A stretch of 64,000 bases of DNA from Verrucomicrobiota bacterium (GTDB lineage: Bacteria; Verrucomicrobiota; Verrucomicrobiia; Limisphaerales; PALSA-1396): positions 1-64,000 of the forward strand of contig JACQFP010000068.1 of assembly GCA_016200005.1 (NCBI GenBank). Direction: 5' to 3'. The stretch's first letter is position 1. Every line of letters begins with the position of its first letter. Of this stretch, positions 35,178 through 44,849 are shown piece by piece. The translations under genes were made by a program, and so were the position numbers. The notes under the pieces were generated by a model. The model saw only the letters and a list, made by a program, of their open reading frames with translations. It ran no database searches and had not been told where the DNA came from.

Positions 35178-38129
35178 ATGAAAACTCCCAATGCGAAAAT
35201 CCACTGGTTTTGTCTCACGTCGTTCGCCGCGTTGGTGCAGTTGATGTTCAGCGCCAGCACCGTCACCGCCACCACTGCCTACTACGACCTCGAGGTCAAA
35301 GTGGGTTATGAGTTTGGCGGTTGCAGCAGTTCAGGTCAGCCCGGCTATTGTGCGAATCCAGATTGTGGCTTCGTCGTCATCAAGAACAACGGACCCTCAC
35401 AGTTCGTGGGTGAATTGCGGTTGGATGGCGTTTCTGGCTTCGGACAATACGGTCACCAGGAGGTTCACGACACATCCGGACCTGGTTGTGTTTTGGCCCC
35501 AGGGGCTTCTTTCAGGCTGGAGGCCGGAGATGAGAGCAGCAATTACGGCGGTTTTAACAAGGCGTGCAACGGGCCGGATAACGGTTTGCTTCTGTCCATT
35601 ATAGGAAAGTCCGCGGGTCTGGACATCAGCTATCAAGTTTTTGACAAGGACATCCACTCGGGGGTTTTCCGCGACATTCACGCAACTCCATCACTTGAAA
35701 GCGGTGCACCGCTCCTCTCGGATTCGTATATTCTCCAGGGCGGAGATCCGTTCGGCGGAGACACTGGCGACGACTTCGAGGTGTCCCAAACCCCTGCCAC
35801 CTTCCACGTGCAAGCGGCTTGCGGCGATCCCTGCGCGCTCATTTGCCCCGGCAACATCACCGTGTGCGATAACAAGGGACAGTGTGGCCCGGTAGTCAAT
35901 TTTGTGGGTGCCAGTCTCTCCGGCGGCTGCCAAGGTGTGACGATTTCCCGCTCGCCCCCATCCGGTTCCTTCTTCCCGGTCGGGACAACTACCGTCAATT
36001 GCACCGCGACGGACGCCGCCGGAAATGAGACCCATTGCTCGTTTACCGTCACCGTTATCGCCACCGCATCGGACGGATTCATTCCCGAAGGTGTAGCGTC
36101 GGTAGGGCTGACTCATCTAGTACCGGACACCATTCTCTACAACGCGAACCCTGTTCCGAATCTAAATGACTGGGAGCCGTACCTCAGCGTCTTGGGCACG
36201 CATACTTTTCTGATTGGAGCCAACACGTTCGCGATCCCCGCCACAGACAGTCCGAGCGGAATGCTGATGCAGCGCTTCGCGCTGGCCTTCCAACCGGTTG
36301 CCGGCGGCAGCCACCGGCTGGGTGACTTCTTCTTTGCCGACGATGGCACCCCTTACCGCAGCCAGATCAACCGTTCTCGGGAACATGGCGACCCCGGCCG
36401 CGTCGCAGGCGACAAGCGACCTGGTGCGCTTAACTTCATTGTCGGCGGTGAAGCCTCGCCCCACTATTACACGAGTTTTCAGTCGGATGGGCGTTGGGCG
36501 TTGGGCTTCGCCCGTTCCGGTCTTAATGCAAGAGGCGATGAGCCAGATCCCACTGAGGGCCGCTATGGCACGATTCAAATCTACTCGTTGGACCCGACGG
36601 ACTTGGTGCAGACCATGTTGTGCAAGGCGCAGGACTCGGCCAACGGGCGATTGGCCAGCGGGACGCCACCGGATGCGATGATCACGCGCTTCGGCGGCGA
36701 ATTGGCCGGGCTGGACAACGGGAACTTCGTGTCGGTCGTGCATGACCGATCCGGGCTGCGCAATCCGGGTGATGCCACCGTGGCGACGATTTTTGCTCCG
36801 GACGGGTCGGTTGTCACAGAGAGCTTCGTGGTGGAGAATCACGACCTGTGGTCGAACGTGGCGGCGTACCGATGCGGTTTTGCGGTGCGCGTGCATGAGA
36901 ATCTGTATTTCTTTGACAACGCAGGCAACCGCCAGGGCGTGGCCAACATTCTCAACAGCGGGATAGACTGGGACACCGGACGAGGCGATGGTCAGCGGAT
37001 TGGGGCGCACATCAACAGTCCTTACGTGTGCCTGGCTGGAGCGGTGAATGAGACGGATGGGTTCGGAAACCCGATCAAGGTGGTGCGGTTGGGAGTGTGG
37101 GATTCGCGCACGCGGGCGTTTGTGACCCAAAGCCGGGTGAGCGAGATGGAAGTGAACACGCTTGACCGGGTGAATCTGGCGGTGGATGCGTTGGACCGGG
37201 TGTGTGTGGTGTACGAGGTCGAACCGGGCATGAGCTTCTTGCGGTACCAAGTGGCTACCCGGGTGTTCGCCTTCAACAGTTCCTCCGATACGCTGACCGC
37301 GCTGACGGCGTCGTTCTTCCCGTTTGTGAATTACGATCCGGACGGGTGCCATGGCATTCGCACCTTCCGGCCGAGTGTGGCGATGACCACGCGGCAGATT
37401 TGCATCGCGGCCAAAGGGGAGGTCAACAGCGCGAACAATCCGTTGGCCGGGCCGGATACGTTCCCGCAGACGACGTTCTATACCGTCATCTCCCACCCCG
37501 ATCCCCAAAATGACCCCACGACGGTGAGTCCGACAATCACCTGCCCGGCGGACATCAACCTCCCCTGTAGTCTTGATCTGTTGGTGCCAGTCACGTTCGC
37601 TGCCACAGCGACGGACCATTGTGATCCGTCGCCGACGATTGCCTACTCGCAACCGTCCGGGTCGGGCTTCCCGGTGGGAACCACGACGGTCACTTGCACG
37701 GCGACCGGCGCGAGTGGGAAAAGCGTCTGCTCCTTCACCGTAACGCGGGCAGTGCTGGGTTTTGCCGGGTTCCTGCCGCCCATTGGTGGAGCCGACGCCA
37801 CCGGTGGCAGCTTTGGCAACCCAGTGCGGACTTTCAAGAGCGGCAGCACGATTCCAGTAAAATTCACGGCGTCATGCGGTGGCGCGCCGGTGCTAACTGG
37901 GATCCACCGGCTGCAAGCCGTCAAATACAGCGACGCCACGACTGCTGCCGCACCGATCGACGCCACGCCGCAGGATGCGGCGACGACGGGCAACCAGTTC
38001 CGGCTGGCGGATAGCCAATGGCATTTTAACCTCGACACCAAGGCCGCCGGCATGACCGCCGGAATCTGGCAACTGGTGGCGACCTTGTCCGACGGCAGCC
38101 AGCACCACGTCTGGACCCAACTCAAGTAG
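35178..38129 (+). CDS. Giant secreted protein with HYR and PxKF domains
   Basis: A 983-residue protein with signal peptide (WFCLTSFAALVQLMFSASTVTA). Module A (about 35-215) starts DLEVKVGYEFGGCSSSGQPG and is Cys-rich. A HYR-type domain follows (LICPGNITVCDNKGQCGP, FFPVGTTTVNCTATDAAGNE). A long central beta-propeller-like region (about 300-770; DNGNFVSVVHDRSG, SPYVCLAGAVNETDG) comes next. A second HYR (TCPADINLPCS, FPVGTTTVTCTATGASGK) precedes a PxKF domain (FKSGSTIPVKF, WHFNLDTKAAGM, HHVWTQLK). It is probably an extracellular surface or adhesion protein. Module A is shared with the next gene at about 90%, suggesting recent exchange. Confidence 0.85.
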   Translation: MKTPNAKIHWFCLTSFAALVQLMFSASTVTATTAYYDLEVKVGYEFGGCSSSGQPGYCANPDCGFVVIKNNGPSQFVGELRLDGVSGFGQYGHQEVHDTSGPGCVLAPGASFRLEAGDESSNYGGFNKACNGPDNGLLLSIIGKSAGLDISYQVFDKDIHSGVFRDIHATPSLESGAPLLSDSYILQGGDPFGGDTGDDFEVSQTPATFHVQAACGDPCALICPGNITVCDNKGQCGPVVNFVGASLSGGCQGVTISRSPPSGSFFPVGTTTVNCTATDAAGNETHCSFTVTVIATASDGFIPEGVASVGLTHLVPDTILYNANPVPNLNDWEPYLSVLGTHTFLIGANTFAIPATDSPSGMLMQRFALAFQPVAGGSHRLGDFFFADDGTPYRSQINRSREHGDPGRVAGDKRPGALNFIVGGEASPHYYTSFQSDGRWALGFARSGLNARGDEPDPTEGRYGTIQIYSLDPTDLVQTMLCKAQDSANGRLASGTPPDAMITRFGGELAGLDNGNFVSVVHDRSGLRNPGDATVATIFAPDGSVVTESFVVENHDLWSNVAAYRCGFAVRVHENLYFFDNAGNRQGVANILNSGIDWDTGRGDGQRIGAHINSPYVCLAGAVNETDGFGNPIKVVRLGVWDSRTRAFVTQSRVSEMEVNTLDRVNLAVDALDRVCVVYEVEPGMSFLRYQVATRVFAFNSSSDTLTALTASFFPFVNYDPDGCHGIRTFRPSVAMTTRQICIAAKGEVNSANNPLAGPDTFPQTTFYTVISHPDPQNDPTTVSPTITCPADINLPCSLDLLVPVTFAATATDHCDPSPTIAYSQPSGSGFPVGTTTVTCTATGASGKSVCSFTVTRAVLGFAGFLPPIGGADATGGSFGNPVRTFKSGSTIPVKFTASCGGAPVLTGIHRLQAVKYSDATTAAAPIDATPQDAATTGNQFRLADSQWHFNLDTKAAGMTAGIWQLVATLSDGSQHHVWTQLK

Positions 38130-38176
38130 GCAGATTGCAAAAGTAATCCGTATAACCCAGAAGAAATAGAAAACTC
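38130..38176. repeat. Conserved spacer between tandem secreted-protein genes, copy 2
   Basis: 47 bp, the near-identical counterpart of 35130-35177 with one deletion (CCCAGAAGAAATAG against CCCAGAGAGAAATAG). It joins the stop of the HYR/PxKF gene to the ATG of the beta-helix giant. Confidence 0.85.
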
Positions 38177-41100
38177 ATGAAAACTTCCAAAACAAGAATC
38201 CGCTGGTTCTGTCTAACGTCGTTAGGCGCGCTGATACAGTTGGTACTCAGCGTCGGCAGCCATGCAGCAACCTTTACCGTAACGACCACCGCCGACAGCG
38301 GATCTGGCTCGCTACGCCAGGCCATCACAAATGCCAACTTCAACCTCGGCGCGGATACCATCGCGTTCAACATCCCCGGCACAGGGCCGCACACAATCCA
38401 ACCGCTTTCAGCGCTGCCCACGATCACCGACCCAGTGATCGTTGACGGCTACACCCAGTCGGGGGCCAGTCCAAACACCATGGTCGAGGGCGACAACACA
38501 GTGCTGAAGATCGTTCTGGATGGCAGTCTGGCCGGAGATGACCTCGCGGGAGGCCCGCCCGTCTACGGACTCGAAATCGTCTGCGGAAGCACGACGGTTC
38601 GCGGCTTGGTCGTCGCCAACTTCGCGGATAGCGGAATTTTTCTTCGCAACAATGGGGGCAACGCCATCCAAGGCAACATCATTGGCACTGACGGCTCTGG
38701 ATCCATTGCGCAAGGCAACGGTCTGCGGTCGCCGCCGCTAGGATCGTTTTCGTGGGGAGGAGATGCCGCCGTGAAACTCGTGTTGTCATCCGACAATCTC
38801 ATTGGCGGAACCAGTCCCGCGGCGCGAAACCTCATTTCGGGGAACCTCCTCGGCATTCGCATTGATCCGGGTGACCGGAATCGCATTCAAGGGAACTTGA
38901 TTGGCACCGACGCCAGCGGAACCCGCGCGGTTCCGAATTTGCAGGCCGGGATCGCTATCTTCGGCACTCAGGACGGCTATGAATCTATTGGAAATGTCAT
39001 CGGCGGCGGCGCTCCCGGGGCCGGTAACCTGATCTCCGGAAACCGAAAACCCGACCCGGTGAATTGGTGGGACGGAGGCTATGGGATTTGGGTCCAAGAT
39101 CGCGGAGGCGCGGTCATCCAAGGCAACAAGATTGGCACAGATGTAACGGGCAAGCTCCCTCTTGGAAATCAGCACGGAGCGGTTGTGACCGAGTATGATC
39201 TCGCGGTCGGCGCACTTGGCGCCCTAGTTGGGGGCACGGGCCCCGGGGAAGGGAATCTGATCTCTGGCAATGAGCACACGGGATTGATGCTTGGTGGGAC
39301 TGCCAGGAAGGTCGTGCAAAGCAATTTGATTGGAACCGACGTGGGAGGAAGTCAACCGCTGGGCAATGGTGACGACGGCATCCTCTTGGCATTCGCGGCA
39401 GATTGCCTGATTGGCGGGACGATCTCGGAGGCGCGGAATGTCATTTCATGCAACGGGAATTCCGGTGTCAATATGGTAGGGGATGGTGCGGACCACAATG
39501 CGGTTCAGGGCAATTTCATCGGCACCGACATCACCGGTACCCGAGGTCTGTTCGGACAACCCCAAGGAATCATGATTCAAGGCAGGGCGAACAACTTGAT
39601 TGGCGGCCTCCCTCTTGGTGCGCGCAATGTCATCTCTGGAAACGGCGTTGGCGTGTGGATCAGCGGCTCCGACAACAAAGTCCAAGGCAACTTTATTGGA
39701 ACTGACGTCAGCGGCAGAGTGGCGCTGGGCAACGGTGCCGGCGTTTACCTGGGAATTGCCGCCGGAACTTCCATCGGCGGTGTCGAGCCAGGCGCCGGAA
39801 ATCTCATCTCCGGCAACAACCTTCCGAGTGGCTACGCCGGTGGCTTGTATTTGAACGGGGCGGGGGTCACTGGAACTCGGGTGCAAGGCAACCTCATCGG
39901 CACCGACATCACAGGCACCCTCCCTCTGGCCAACACTGTCGGCATGACGATCGACAACTCGTCTGACAACGCCATCGGTGGATCCGAACCAGCCACCGCC
40001 AACCGCATCGCCCACAGCCTCTATTATGGTATCTGGGTGACTGGAGATGCGGCGGTGAGGAACTCCATCCGTGGCAATTCCATTTTCGACAACGGACTCT
40101 CGGATCCATCTTCGTTTTCACTCTTGGGGCTCGATCTAAGTAGCAGCGGGCTAGGGGTTACTCCCAATGATGTCGGCGACGCTGACACAGGGCCGAACAA
40201 CCTCCAAAACTTCCCGACAATCACTTCCGCCTCGACCTCGCCCGGAAATGTTCAGATTCAGGGCATGCTCAACAGCACGCCCAACACGACCTTCACCCTC
40301 GACTTCTACGCCAACCATGTCGCGCATGCTTCTGGTTACGGCGAAGGCGAAACCTACCTCGGTGCTGCCACCGTTACCACCGACCCTAGCGGCAATGCGA
40401 GTTTTAACGTCACCCTACCCCTTCCGCCGGCCGCTGGTCAGATCATCACAGCCACCGCCACCGATCCGGCCGGCAACACTTCCGAGTTCTCGCAAACGCT
40501 GCGATCCTTCCCGGCGGACGCCTGCGGATACGACCTCCAAGTCACAGTGGGTTATGAGTTTGGCGGCTGCAGTAGTTCAGGGCAGCCAGGGTATTGTGCC
40601 AATCCAGATGCCGGCTTCGTTATCATCAAGAACAACGGGCCGGCACCGTTCGTGGGTGAATTGCGGTTGGATGGCGTTTCTGGTTTTGGCTCTTATGGTC
40701 ACCAAGAGATCCATGATACAACCGGAGTTGGTTATGTTCTGGCTCCAGGGGCTTCTTTCAGGCTGGAGGCCGGAGATGAGAGCAGCAATTACGGCGGTTG
40801 GAACAAGGTTTGCAACGGACCGGACAATGGTTTGCTTCTGTCCATCATCGGAAAGTCCGCCGGTCTGGACATCAACTATCGAGTTTTTGACAAGGACATC
40901 CACTCGGGGGTTTTCCGCGACATTCACGCGTCTCCATCACAGGAGACCGGCACGCCGCTCCTCTCGGATTCACACATTCTCCAAGGGGGTGATCCTTCCG
41001 GCGGAGACACTGGCGACACTTTCGAAGTGGCTCAAGCTCACGCCATCTTCCACATTCAAGCGGCCTGTAGCGATCCTTGCACGCTCATTTGTCCCGGTAA

Positions 41101-42853
41101 TATCACGGTGTGCGATGACAAGGGGCAGTGCGGCGCCGTGGTCACTTTTGTGAGTCCCAGCCTCTCCGGCGGCTGCCAGGGTGTGACGATTTCCTGCTCG
41201 CCTGCATCAGGTTCTTTCTTCCCGGTCGGGAGCACGAGCGTCAACTGCACTGCGACGGATGGCTCCGGAAACGTGGTGACCTCTTGCTCGTTTACCGTCA
41301 CGGTTACCGAGACCGACCCGCCGCCGGTTGCCTGCCCGAAGGATATCACCGTTGGCAACGATCCCGGCCAGTGTGGTGCTATCGTGAACTACCGCAATGT
41401 TCAGAGCCAATCAGACGACTTCAACGACGGGAACGATGACGGCTGGACGCGGCTTTCGCCGGGGACGGTGCCTGCAGTGTTCACCTTTCCCAACGGCGGC
41501 TATCGCTTCCAGACAACGACTCCAAGCGGCAACGCCAATGAGCCCGGCCGCGTAGAGAGCCTCAGGGAGGATGTCACCTACAGCGACTTCTATCTCAGCG
41601 TCGATCTGGTGGACTGGAAAGAGGACACGCGACAACTTTTCGGCCTCCTGGCACGGATCAGCACACCGGGGCATTACACCACCCGGGGTTATGCGTTTTA
41701 CTATGATCGTGGCAATGCACGTGGAAGTGGAGTCACCCCGACCAGCGGTTTCGTGGTCCTTTCACGAGTCTTCAATGAAGGTGGCAGCGGAGTTTCATCA
41801 GCCGGCATTCACCTGGATCCTGCAAAGGACTACCGGTTTGTGTTCATCGGAAAAGGGCCTCATTTGGAAGGGCGAATCTACGAATTACCCAACATCTGCA
41901 CCCCCGTGCTCACCATCACCGGCACCGACGCCACCTACACCAGCGGCTATAGCGGTTTGGTCGTCTATGACAACTCTGGGGGCTTGGGAGTCACGGATGT
42001 GACCTTTGACAATTACTTCGCATCCGAGGTCGAACCGCTGAGCGACTGTGCCAACTGCAGCCCGGCTTCCGGCTCGTTCTTCCCGGTGGGCACAACCACG
42101 GTCACTTGCACCGAAGCCAATGGCTGCGGCACGATCGTTCATCAATGCACTTTCACTGTGACCGTGCGGGATAACACCCCGCCCGTCATCACGACCTGTC
42201 TGCCAGCGGTTTCGGTTCCGTTTGGCGGCGTGCCGGCGGCGGCCACTACTGTGACAGAGTTCCAGAGTCAGGGCGGTGCCGTTTCCGACAACTGCGGCCT
42301 CGCCCCGGCGATGACCAGTTCGGATTCCGTGGCCGGCCTTTGCCCGACCATCGTCACCCGCACTTACACGGTCAAGGATACCAGTGGCAACCCCGCCACC
42401 TGCCAGCAGACCATCACGGTGAACAATCTGTTTGCCGGGGACGGCATCGTCTGGCACCAGCCGCTGGCCCGCAACGGCGCGAGCGAAGACACCGATCCCA
42501 GCGCCGGCGGCACGCTCAAGTATCGCTTCAAGCTGGGCAGCACCATTCCGATCCAGATCCATGCGCAGGGCTGTAGCGCGGATGTGACGGCAAACGCGAA
42601 CGTCATCGGCAAGGTCGTGGTCTTTGGCGATTCGAACTGCGACGGCGTGGCCGACGGCAACGCCCTGGCGATCGACTACAATGGCGTTGGCGAAGCCGGC
42701 GGGATCATGGACAAGATTGATGGCCACTTAAAATTCAATCTCGACACCAAGAAGCTGCCGCAGACCACCAAATGTTATCTGCTGCAGGTGACGGTCACTG
42801 ACACCAGCACCGGCGAGTCGCGTTCCGAAATGATTCCCGTGCAGGCGAAGTAA
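38177..42853 (+). CDS. Giant secreted parallel beta-helix protein with HYR domains
   Basis: A 1558-residue protein. A signal peptide (CLTSLGALIQLVLSVGSHA) is followed by TFTVTTTADSGSGSLRQAI, the entry strand of bacterial beta-helix repeats. About 11 repeats (about 100-640) use the pattern QGNxIGTDxTGxxxLGN / IGGxxxGAxNLISGN. A composition change near 700-780 (GNASFNVTLPLPPAAGQIITATATDPAGN) precedes module A (DLQVTVGYEFGGCSSSG), shared with the preceding gene. HYR-like domains come next (CPGNITVCDDKGQCG; CPKDITVGNDPGQCG) with an inserted lectin-like domain (about 1075-1290; SDDFNDGNDDGWTRLSPG). A PxKF-like end follows (FKLGSTIPIQI). It is secreted, probably structural or glycan-binding. Confidence 0.85.
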   Translation: MKTSKTRIRWFCLTSLGALIQLVLSVGSHAATFTVTTTADSGSGSLRQAITNANFNLGADTIAFNIPGTGPHTIQPLSALPTITDPVIVDGYTQSGASPNTMVEGDNTVLKIVLDGSLAGDDLAGGPPVYGLEIVCGSTTVRGLVVANFADSGIFLRNNGGNAIQGNIIGTDGSGSIAQGNGLRSPPLGSFSWGGDAAVKLVLSSDNLIGGTSPAARNLISGNLLGIRIDPGDRNRIQGNLIGTDASGTRAVPNLQAGIAIFGTQDGYESIGNVIGGGAPGAGNLISGNRKPDPVNWWDGGYGIWVQDRGGAVIQGNKIGTDVTGKLPLGNQHGAVVTEYDLAVGALGALVGGTGPGEGNLISGNEHTGLMLGGTARKVVQSNLIGTDVGGSQPLGNGDDGILLAFAADCLIGGTISEARNVISCNGNSGVNMVGDGADHNAVQGNFIGTDITGTRGLFGQPQGIMIQGRANNLIGGLPLGARNVISGNGVGVWISGSDNKVQGNFIGTDVSGRVALGNGAGVYLGIAAGTSIGGVEPGAGNLISGNNLPSGYAGGLYLNGAGVTGTRVQGNLIGTDITGTLPLANTVGMTIDNSSDNAIGGSEPATANRIAHSLYYGIWVTGDAAVRNSIRGNSIFDNGLSDPSSFSLLGLDLSSSGLGVTPNDVGDADTGPNNLQNFPTITSASTSPGNVQIQGMLNSTPNTTFTLDFYANHVAHASGYGEGETYLGAATVTTDPSGNASFNVTLPLPPAAGQIITATATDPAGNTSEFSQTLRSFPADACGYDLQVTVGYEFGGCSSSGQPGYCANPDAGFVIIKNNGPAPFVGELRLDGVSGFGSYGHQEIHDTTGVGYVLAPGASFRLEAGDESSNYGGWNKVCNGPDNGLLLSIIGKSAGLDINYRVFDKDIHSGVFRDIHASPSQETGTPLLSDSHILQGGDPSGGDTGDTFEVAQAHAIFHIQAACSDPCTLICPGNITVCDDKGQCGAVVTFVSPSLSGGCQGVTISCSPASGSFFPVGSTSVNCTATDGSGNVVTSCSFTVTVTETDPPPVACPKDITVGNDPGQCGAIVNYRNVQSQSDDFNDGNDDGWTRLSPGTVPAVFTFPNGGYRFQTTTPSGNANEPGRVESLREDVTYSDFYLSVDLVDWKEDTRQLFGLLARISTPGHYTTRGYAFYYDRGNARGSGVTPTSGFVVLSRVFNEGGSGVSSAGIHLDPAKDYRFVFIGKGPHLEGRIYELPNICTPVLTITGTDATYTSGYSGLVVYDNSGGLGVTDVTFDNYFASEVEPLSDCANCSPASGSFFPVGTTTVTCTEANGCGTIVHQCTFTVTVRDNTPPVITTCLPAVSVPFGGVPAAATTVTEFQSQGGAVSDNCGLAPAMTSSDSVAGLCPTIVTRTYTVKDTSGNPATCQQTITVNNLFAGDGIVWHQPLARNGASEDTDPSAGGTLKYRFKLGSTIPIQIHAQGCSADVTANANVIGKVVVFGDSNCDGVADGNALAIDYNGVGEAGGIMDKIDGHLKFNLDTKKLPQTTKCYLLQVTVTDTSTGESRSEMIPVQAK

Positions 42854-42907
42854 ACCGAACCTGCCGCAAGTGCCACGCATCGGCGGGTGGCATTATGGAA
42901 GATCAAC

Positions 42908-42939
42908 AGGCCCCGTGCGCGACATCGCTGGCGGGGCCT
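42908..42939 (+). terminator. Possible terminator hairpin after the giant gene
   Basis: AGGCCCCG (42908-42915) pairs with CGGGGCCT (42932-42939), eight perfect pairs with a 16-base loop, 55 bp after the stop at 42853. Only TT follows, so termination without Rho is uncertain. It lies between the giant gene and the export-chaperone-like gene. Confidence 0.45.
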
Positions 42940-42972
42940 TCCGCGTCAGACGGATAAATAAAAAACATCCAG

Positions 42973-43707
42973 ATGAAAATTTCAAAAATGTTGTTGGCAG
43001 TGGTGGTCGTCGCCACGCTCGTGCTGGCGGCGCTTGTTTTTCGAGGCCGTCAACCACATTCGACTGAAGCCGCGGTGGAGAGCCCTCAACCGGTTGAAGC
43101 CTCGGCACCGCTGGCGTCGTCCCCAGTGGACCGCGTGGTGGCGAAGCCGGTGGCTGCTCCCGTGGCCACGCCGGCCAGACCCGCTGGTGTGGCTCTGCCC
43201 GCGACCCCCATTCAATCCGTCAATCTGATGCGGGTGAGCGCCACCCAGGTGTTGGGCCGGGTCAACGGCAAGCTGATCCAACTCAAAGACCTGGTCCCGG
43301 TGCAGCCCGGCGAGACGGAAAAGAGCATGACGCCGGAGCAGTATCAGTCCCGATTGGAGCGGGCCATCGAGGCCGAGCTGGTGTTCCAGGAGGCCGGCCG
43401 TCAGGCGGTAGGTTTGACTCCGCAGCAACAGCAGCGGTTGGACAAGATCGCGCAGGACCACGCGGCCACATTGGAGGAATACAAGAAGCAGGGCATCTCG
43501 TGGAGTTCAGTCGGCGCAGCGCAACTGGAGTTTGAGAAACGGCTGCTGTCTGCGCAGATGCTGCAACAGAACCTGGTCGTCAAAAAAGCAGCCGTGGTCC
43601 CGAGTCCAGAGCCCGAAATGCAGTCCCGCTATGAGCAGGCGCGGCGCGAGCTGCTCGGTCAACTCCGGGCGGGCGCCAATATTACCGAGACAGTCCCAGC
43701 ACTGTAG
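42973..43707 (+). CDS. Membrane-anchored periplasmic protein with SurA-like N-terminal features
   Basis: A 244-residue product. It has an N-terminal membrane anchor (MLLAVVVVATLVLAALVF, about 6-23), a Pro/Ala/Val-rich linker to about 80, then a helical region reading VLGRVNGKLIQLKDLVP, QSRLERAIEAELVFQEAGRQAVGLTP and RLDKIAQDHAATLEEYKKQG. This order (NGxxI entry strand plus helices, with Glu-rich helix E-AELVFQEA) resembles the N-terminal chaperone domain of SurA/PpiD-type proteins, without a peptidyl-prolyl isomerase domain. It may assist export of the giant secreted proteins encoded upstream (inference). Confidence 0.6.
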   Translation: MKISKMLLAVVVVATLVLAALVFRGRQPHSTEAAVESPQPVEASAPLASSPVDRVVAKPVAAPVATPARPAGVALPATPIQSVNLMRVSATQVLGRVNGKLIQLKDLVPVQPGETEKSMTPEQYQSRLERAIEAELVFQEAGRQAVGLTPQQQQRLDKIAQDHAATLEEYKKQGISWSSVGAAQLEFEKRLLSAQMLQQNLVVKKAAVVPSPEPEMQSRYEQARRELLGQLRAGANITETVPAL

Positions 43708-43832
43708 CCCCGGGGAATTTGATGGACTTCAAATCCCTCCTCCCAAGGCTGGCCGGTGTCGGACACGGTCAATTCCCTCCTCACAACCAGCCGTTCGACA
43801 TCGATTTGATTTTTTGAGTTTCGTGTTGTCAT
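43659..43832 (-). pseudogene. Truncated tandem copy of the coiled-coil secreted gene
   Basis: A 57-codon frame: NQIDVERLVVRRELTVSDTG, QPWEEGFEVHQIPRG. It matches residues about 60-95 of the upstream protein (KQIDVERLIVRKELIVSDSG, QPWEKGFEAQAIPRG) and then breaks off. It has no signal peptide. Its ATG overlaps the upstream stop (43829-43832), and its own end overlaps the 3' end of the opposite-strand gene at 43707. It looks like a leftover of a tandem duplication. Confidence 0.65.
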
Positions 43833-44761
43833 CGTACAGCCTTGTCCGTCCATTCCTTCTGCGATCCCTCGATCCGCAATGGGCCGGCGACTTCTTTACC
43901 GTCGCGGACAACCATATAGGCATCGGCGCCGGCAACGCTGTCCCAGCGGAGTCGCGCCAGTCCTTTGGCTTTTGTGGCGGGTGAAGCAGCCGTGCGACTA
44001 CCTTGGACGCCAACGGCAATTATCGCATATTTATGTTCGCCCGAACCATCGTCGCTGATCACCGTGGGTGCGGCGGGAGTCGGAATCATCGCTTGATGTA
44101 TTTCGCCACCCCAGAGTTGCAGGACATCTTTGGGATAAGGCAATCCACCGCCGCCATAACCGCCGCCGCCGAGGGACATCATCCCCTGTCCGATCAGTGC
44201 ATCGGTCAGCGGCTCGTTGTGTCGTGGCCGGTAGGTCTGAAAGCGGAGCCGTCCGGGATGGTTTCCGCCCGTCAACTCCTTTGGTGGCATTTGGGAAGGC
44301 TCAAGGCCCTCGCCTTGGATGATCGCCATTTGTCGCCACGCGCCATCGATCCAGACGTTCCATGAGATGTGCCCCGGCGAGCCTCGCACGCTGCCATCTT
44401 TCTCAAGGGCATGAAACCGGTCGTCGAATGGATCATCAATCTCTCCCTTGATCAACCGGCTGCGGACCCACAGCCCTCCCGGTCCATCCCACAGCGAGCG
44501 CGCATAGATGCCGCGAGGAATCGCCTGCGCTTCAAATCCCTTCTCCCACGGCTGGCCGCTATCGGACACGATCAATTCCTTCCTCACGATCAACCGTTCG
44601 ACATCGATTTGCTTTTTGAGTTTGGCGTTGCCCTCCTCCAACGCCGCGACTCTCTTCTTCAATGCTTCGACGTCCCGCTTGAGCGCGTCGAGATTTTCAT
44701 CGGCGATTACGGCAGAGGCAAACAACATCATCGTGGACGTTAGCAGAATAATTGTTTTCAT
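43829..44761 (-). CDS. Secreted protein with N-terminal coiled coil
   Basis: A 310-residue protein from ATG 44761. It has a signal peptide (TIILLTSTMMLFASAVIADE), then a coiled coil NLDALKRDVEALKKRVAALEEGNAKLKKQ (about 25-53), a beta-rich central part starting VERLIVRKELIVSDSGQPW, and a C-terminal stretch with TPAAPTVISDDGSGEHKYAIIAVG, LRWDSVAGADAYMVVRDGKEVAG, a fibronectin-III-like domain. No enzyme motif is seen. The coiled coil suggests trimerisation like a fibre protein. A truncated copy follows immediately. Confidence 0.65.
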   Translation of the reverse strand: MKTIILLTSTMMLFASAVIADENLDALKRDVEALKKRVAALEEGNAKLKKQIDVERLIVRKELIVSDSGQPWEKGFEAQAIPRGIYARSLWDGPGGLWVRSRLIKGEIDDPFDDRFHALEKDGSVRGSPGHISWNVWIDGAWRQMAIIQGEGLEPSQMPPKELTGGNHPGRLRFQTYRPRHNEPLTDALIGQGMMSLGGGGYGGGGLPYPKDVLQLWGGEIHQAMIPTPAAPTVISDDGSGEHKYAIIAVGVQGSRTAASPATKAKGLARLRWDSVAGADAYMVVRDGKEVAGPLRIEGSQKEWTDKAVR

Positions 44762-44849
44762 GATTGAAGTTTCGTTTGTGGTGAACATGCGCAGGATAAT
44801 GTCATGGCGCGGTCTGGCTGCAACCCAAGGATCGCACGCTGCCCGAGCA

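Noticed and set aside
36162-37652. 496-residue minus-strand ORF
   Set aside because: Antisense to the HYR/PxKF giant gene; low-complexity Arg/His-rich translation without motifs.
38860-40000. Regular repeats that could suggest a CRISPR array or tandem repeat
   Set aside because: They are degenerate coding repeats of the parallel beta-helix (IGTD...LGN / GARNLISGN) with variable spacing, not identical repeats with unique spacers.
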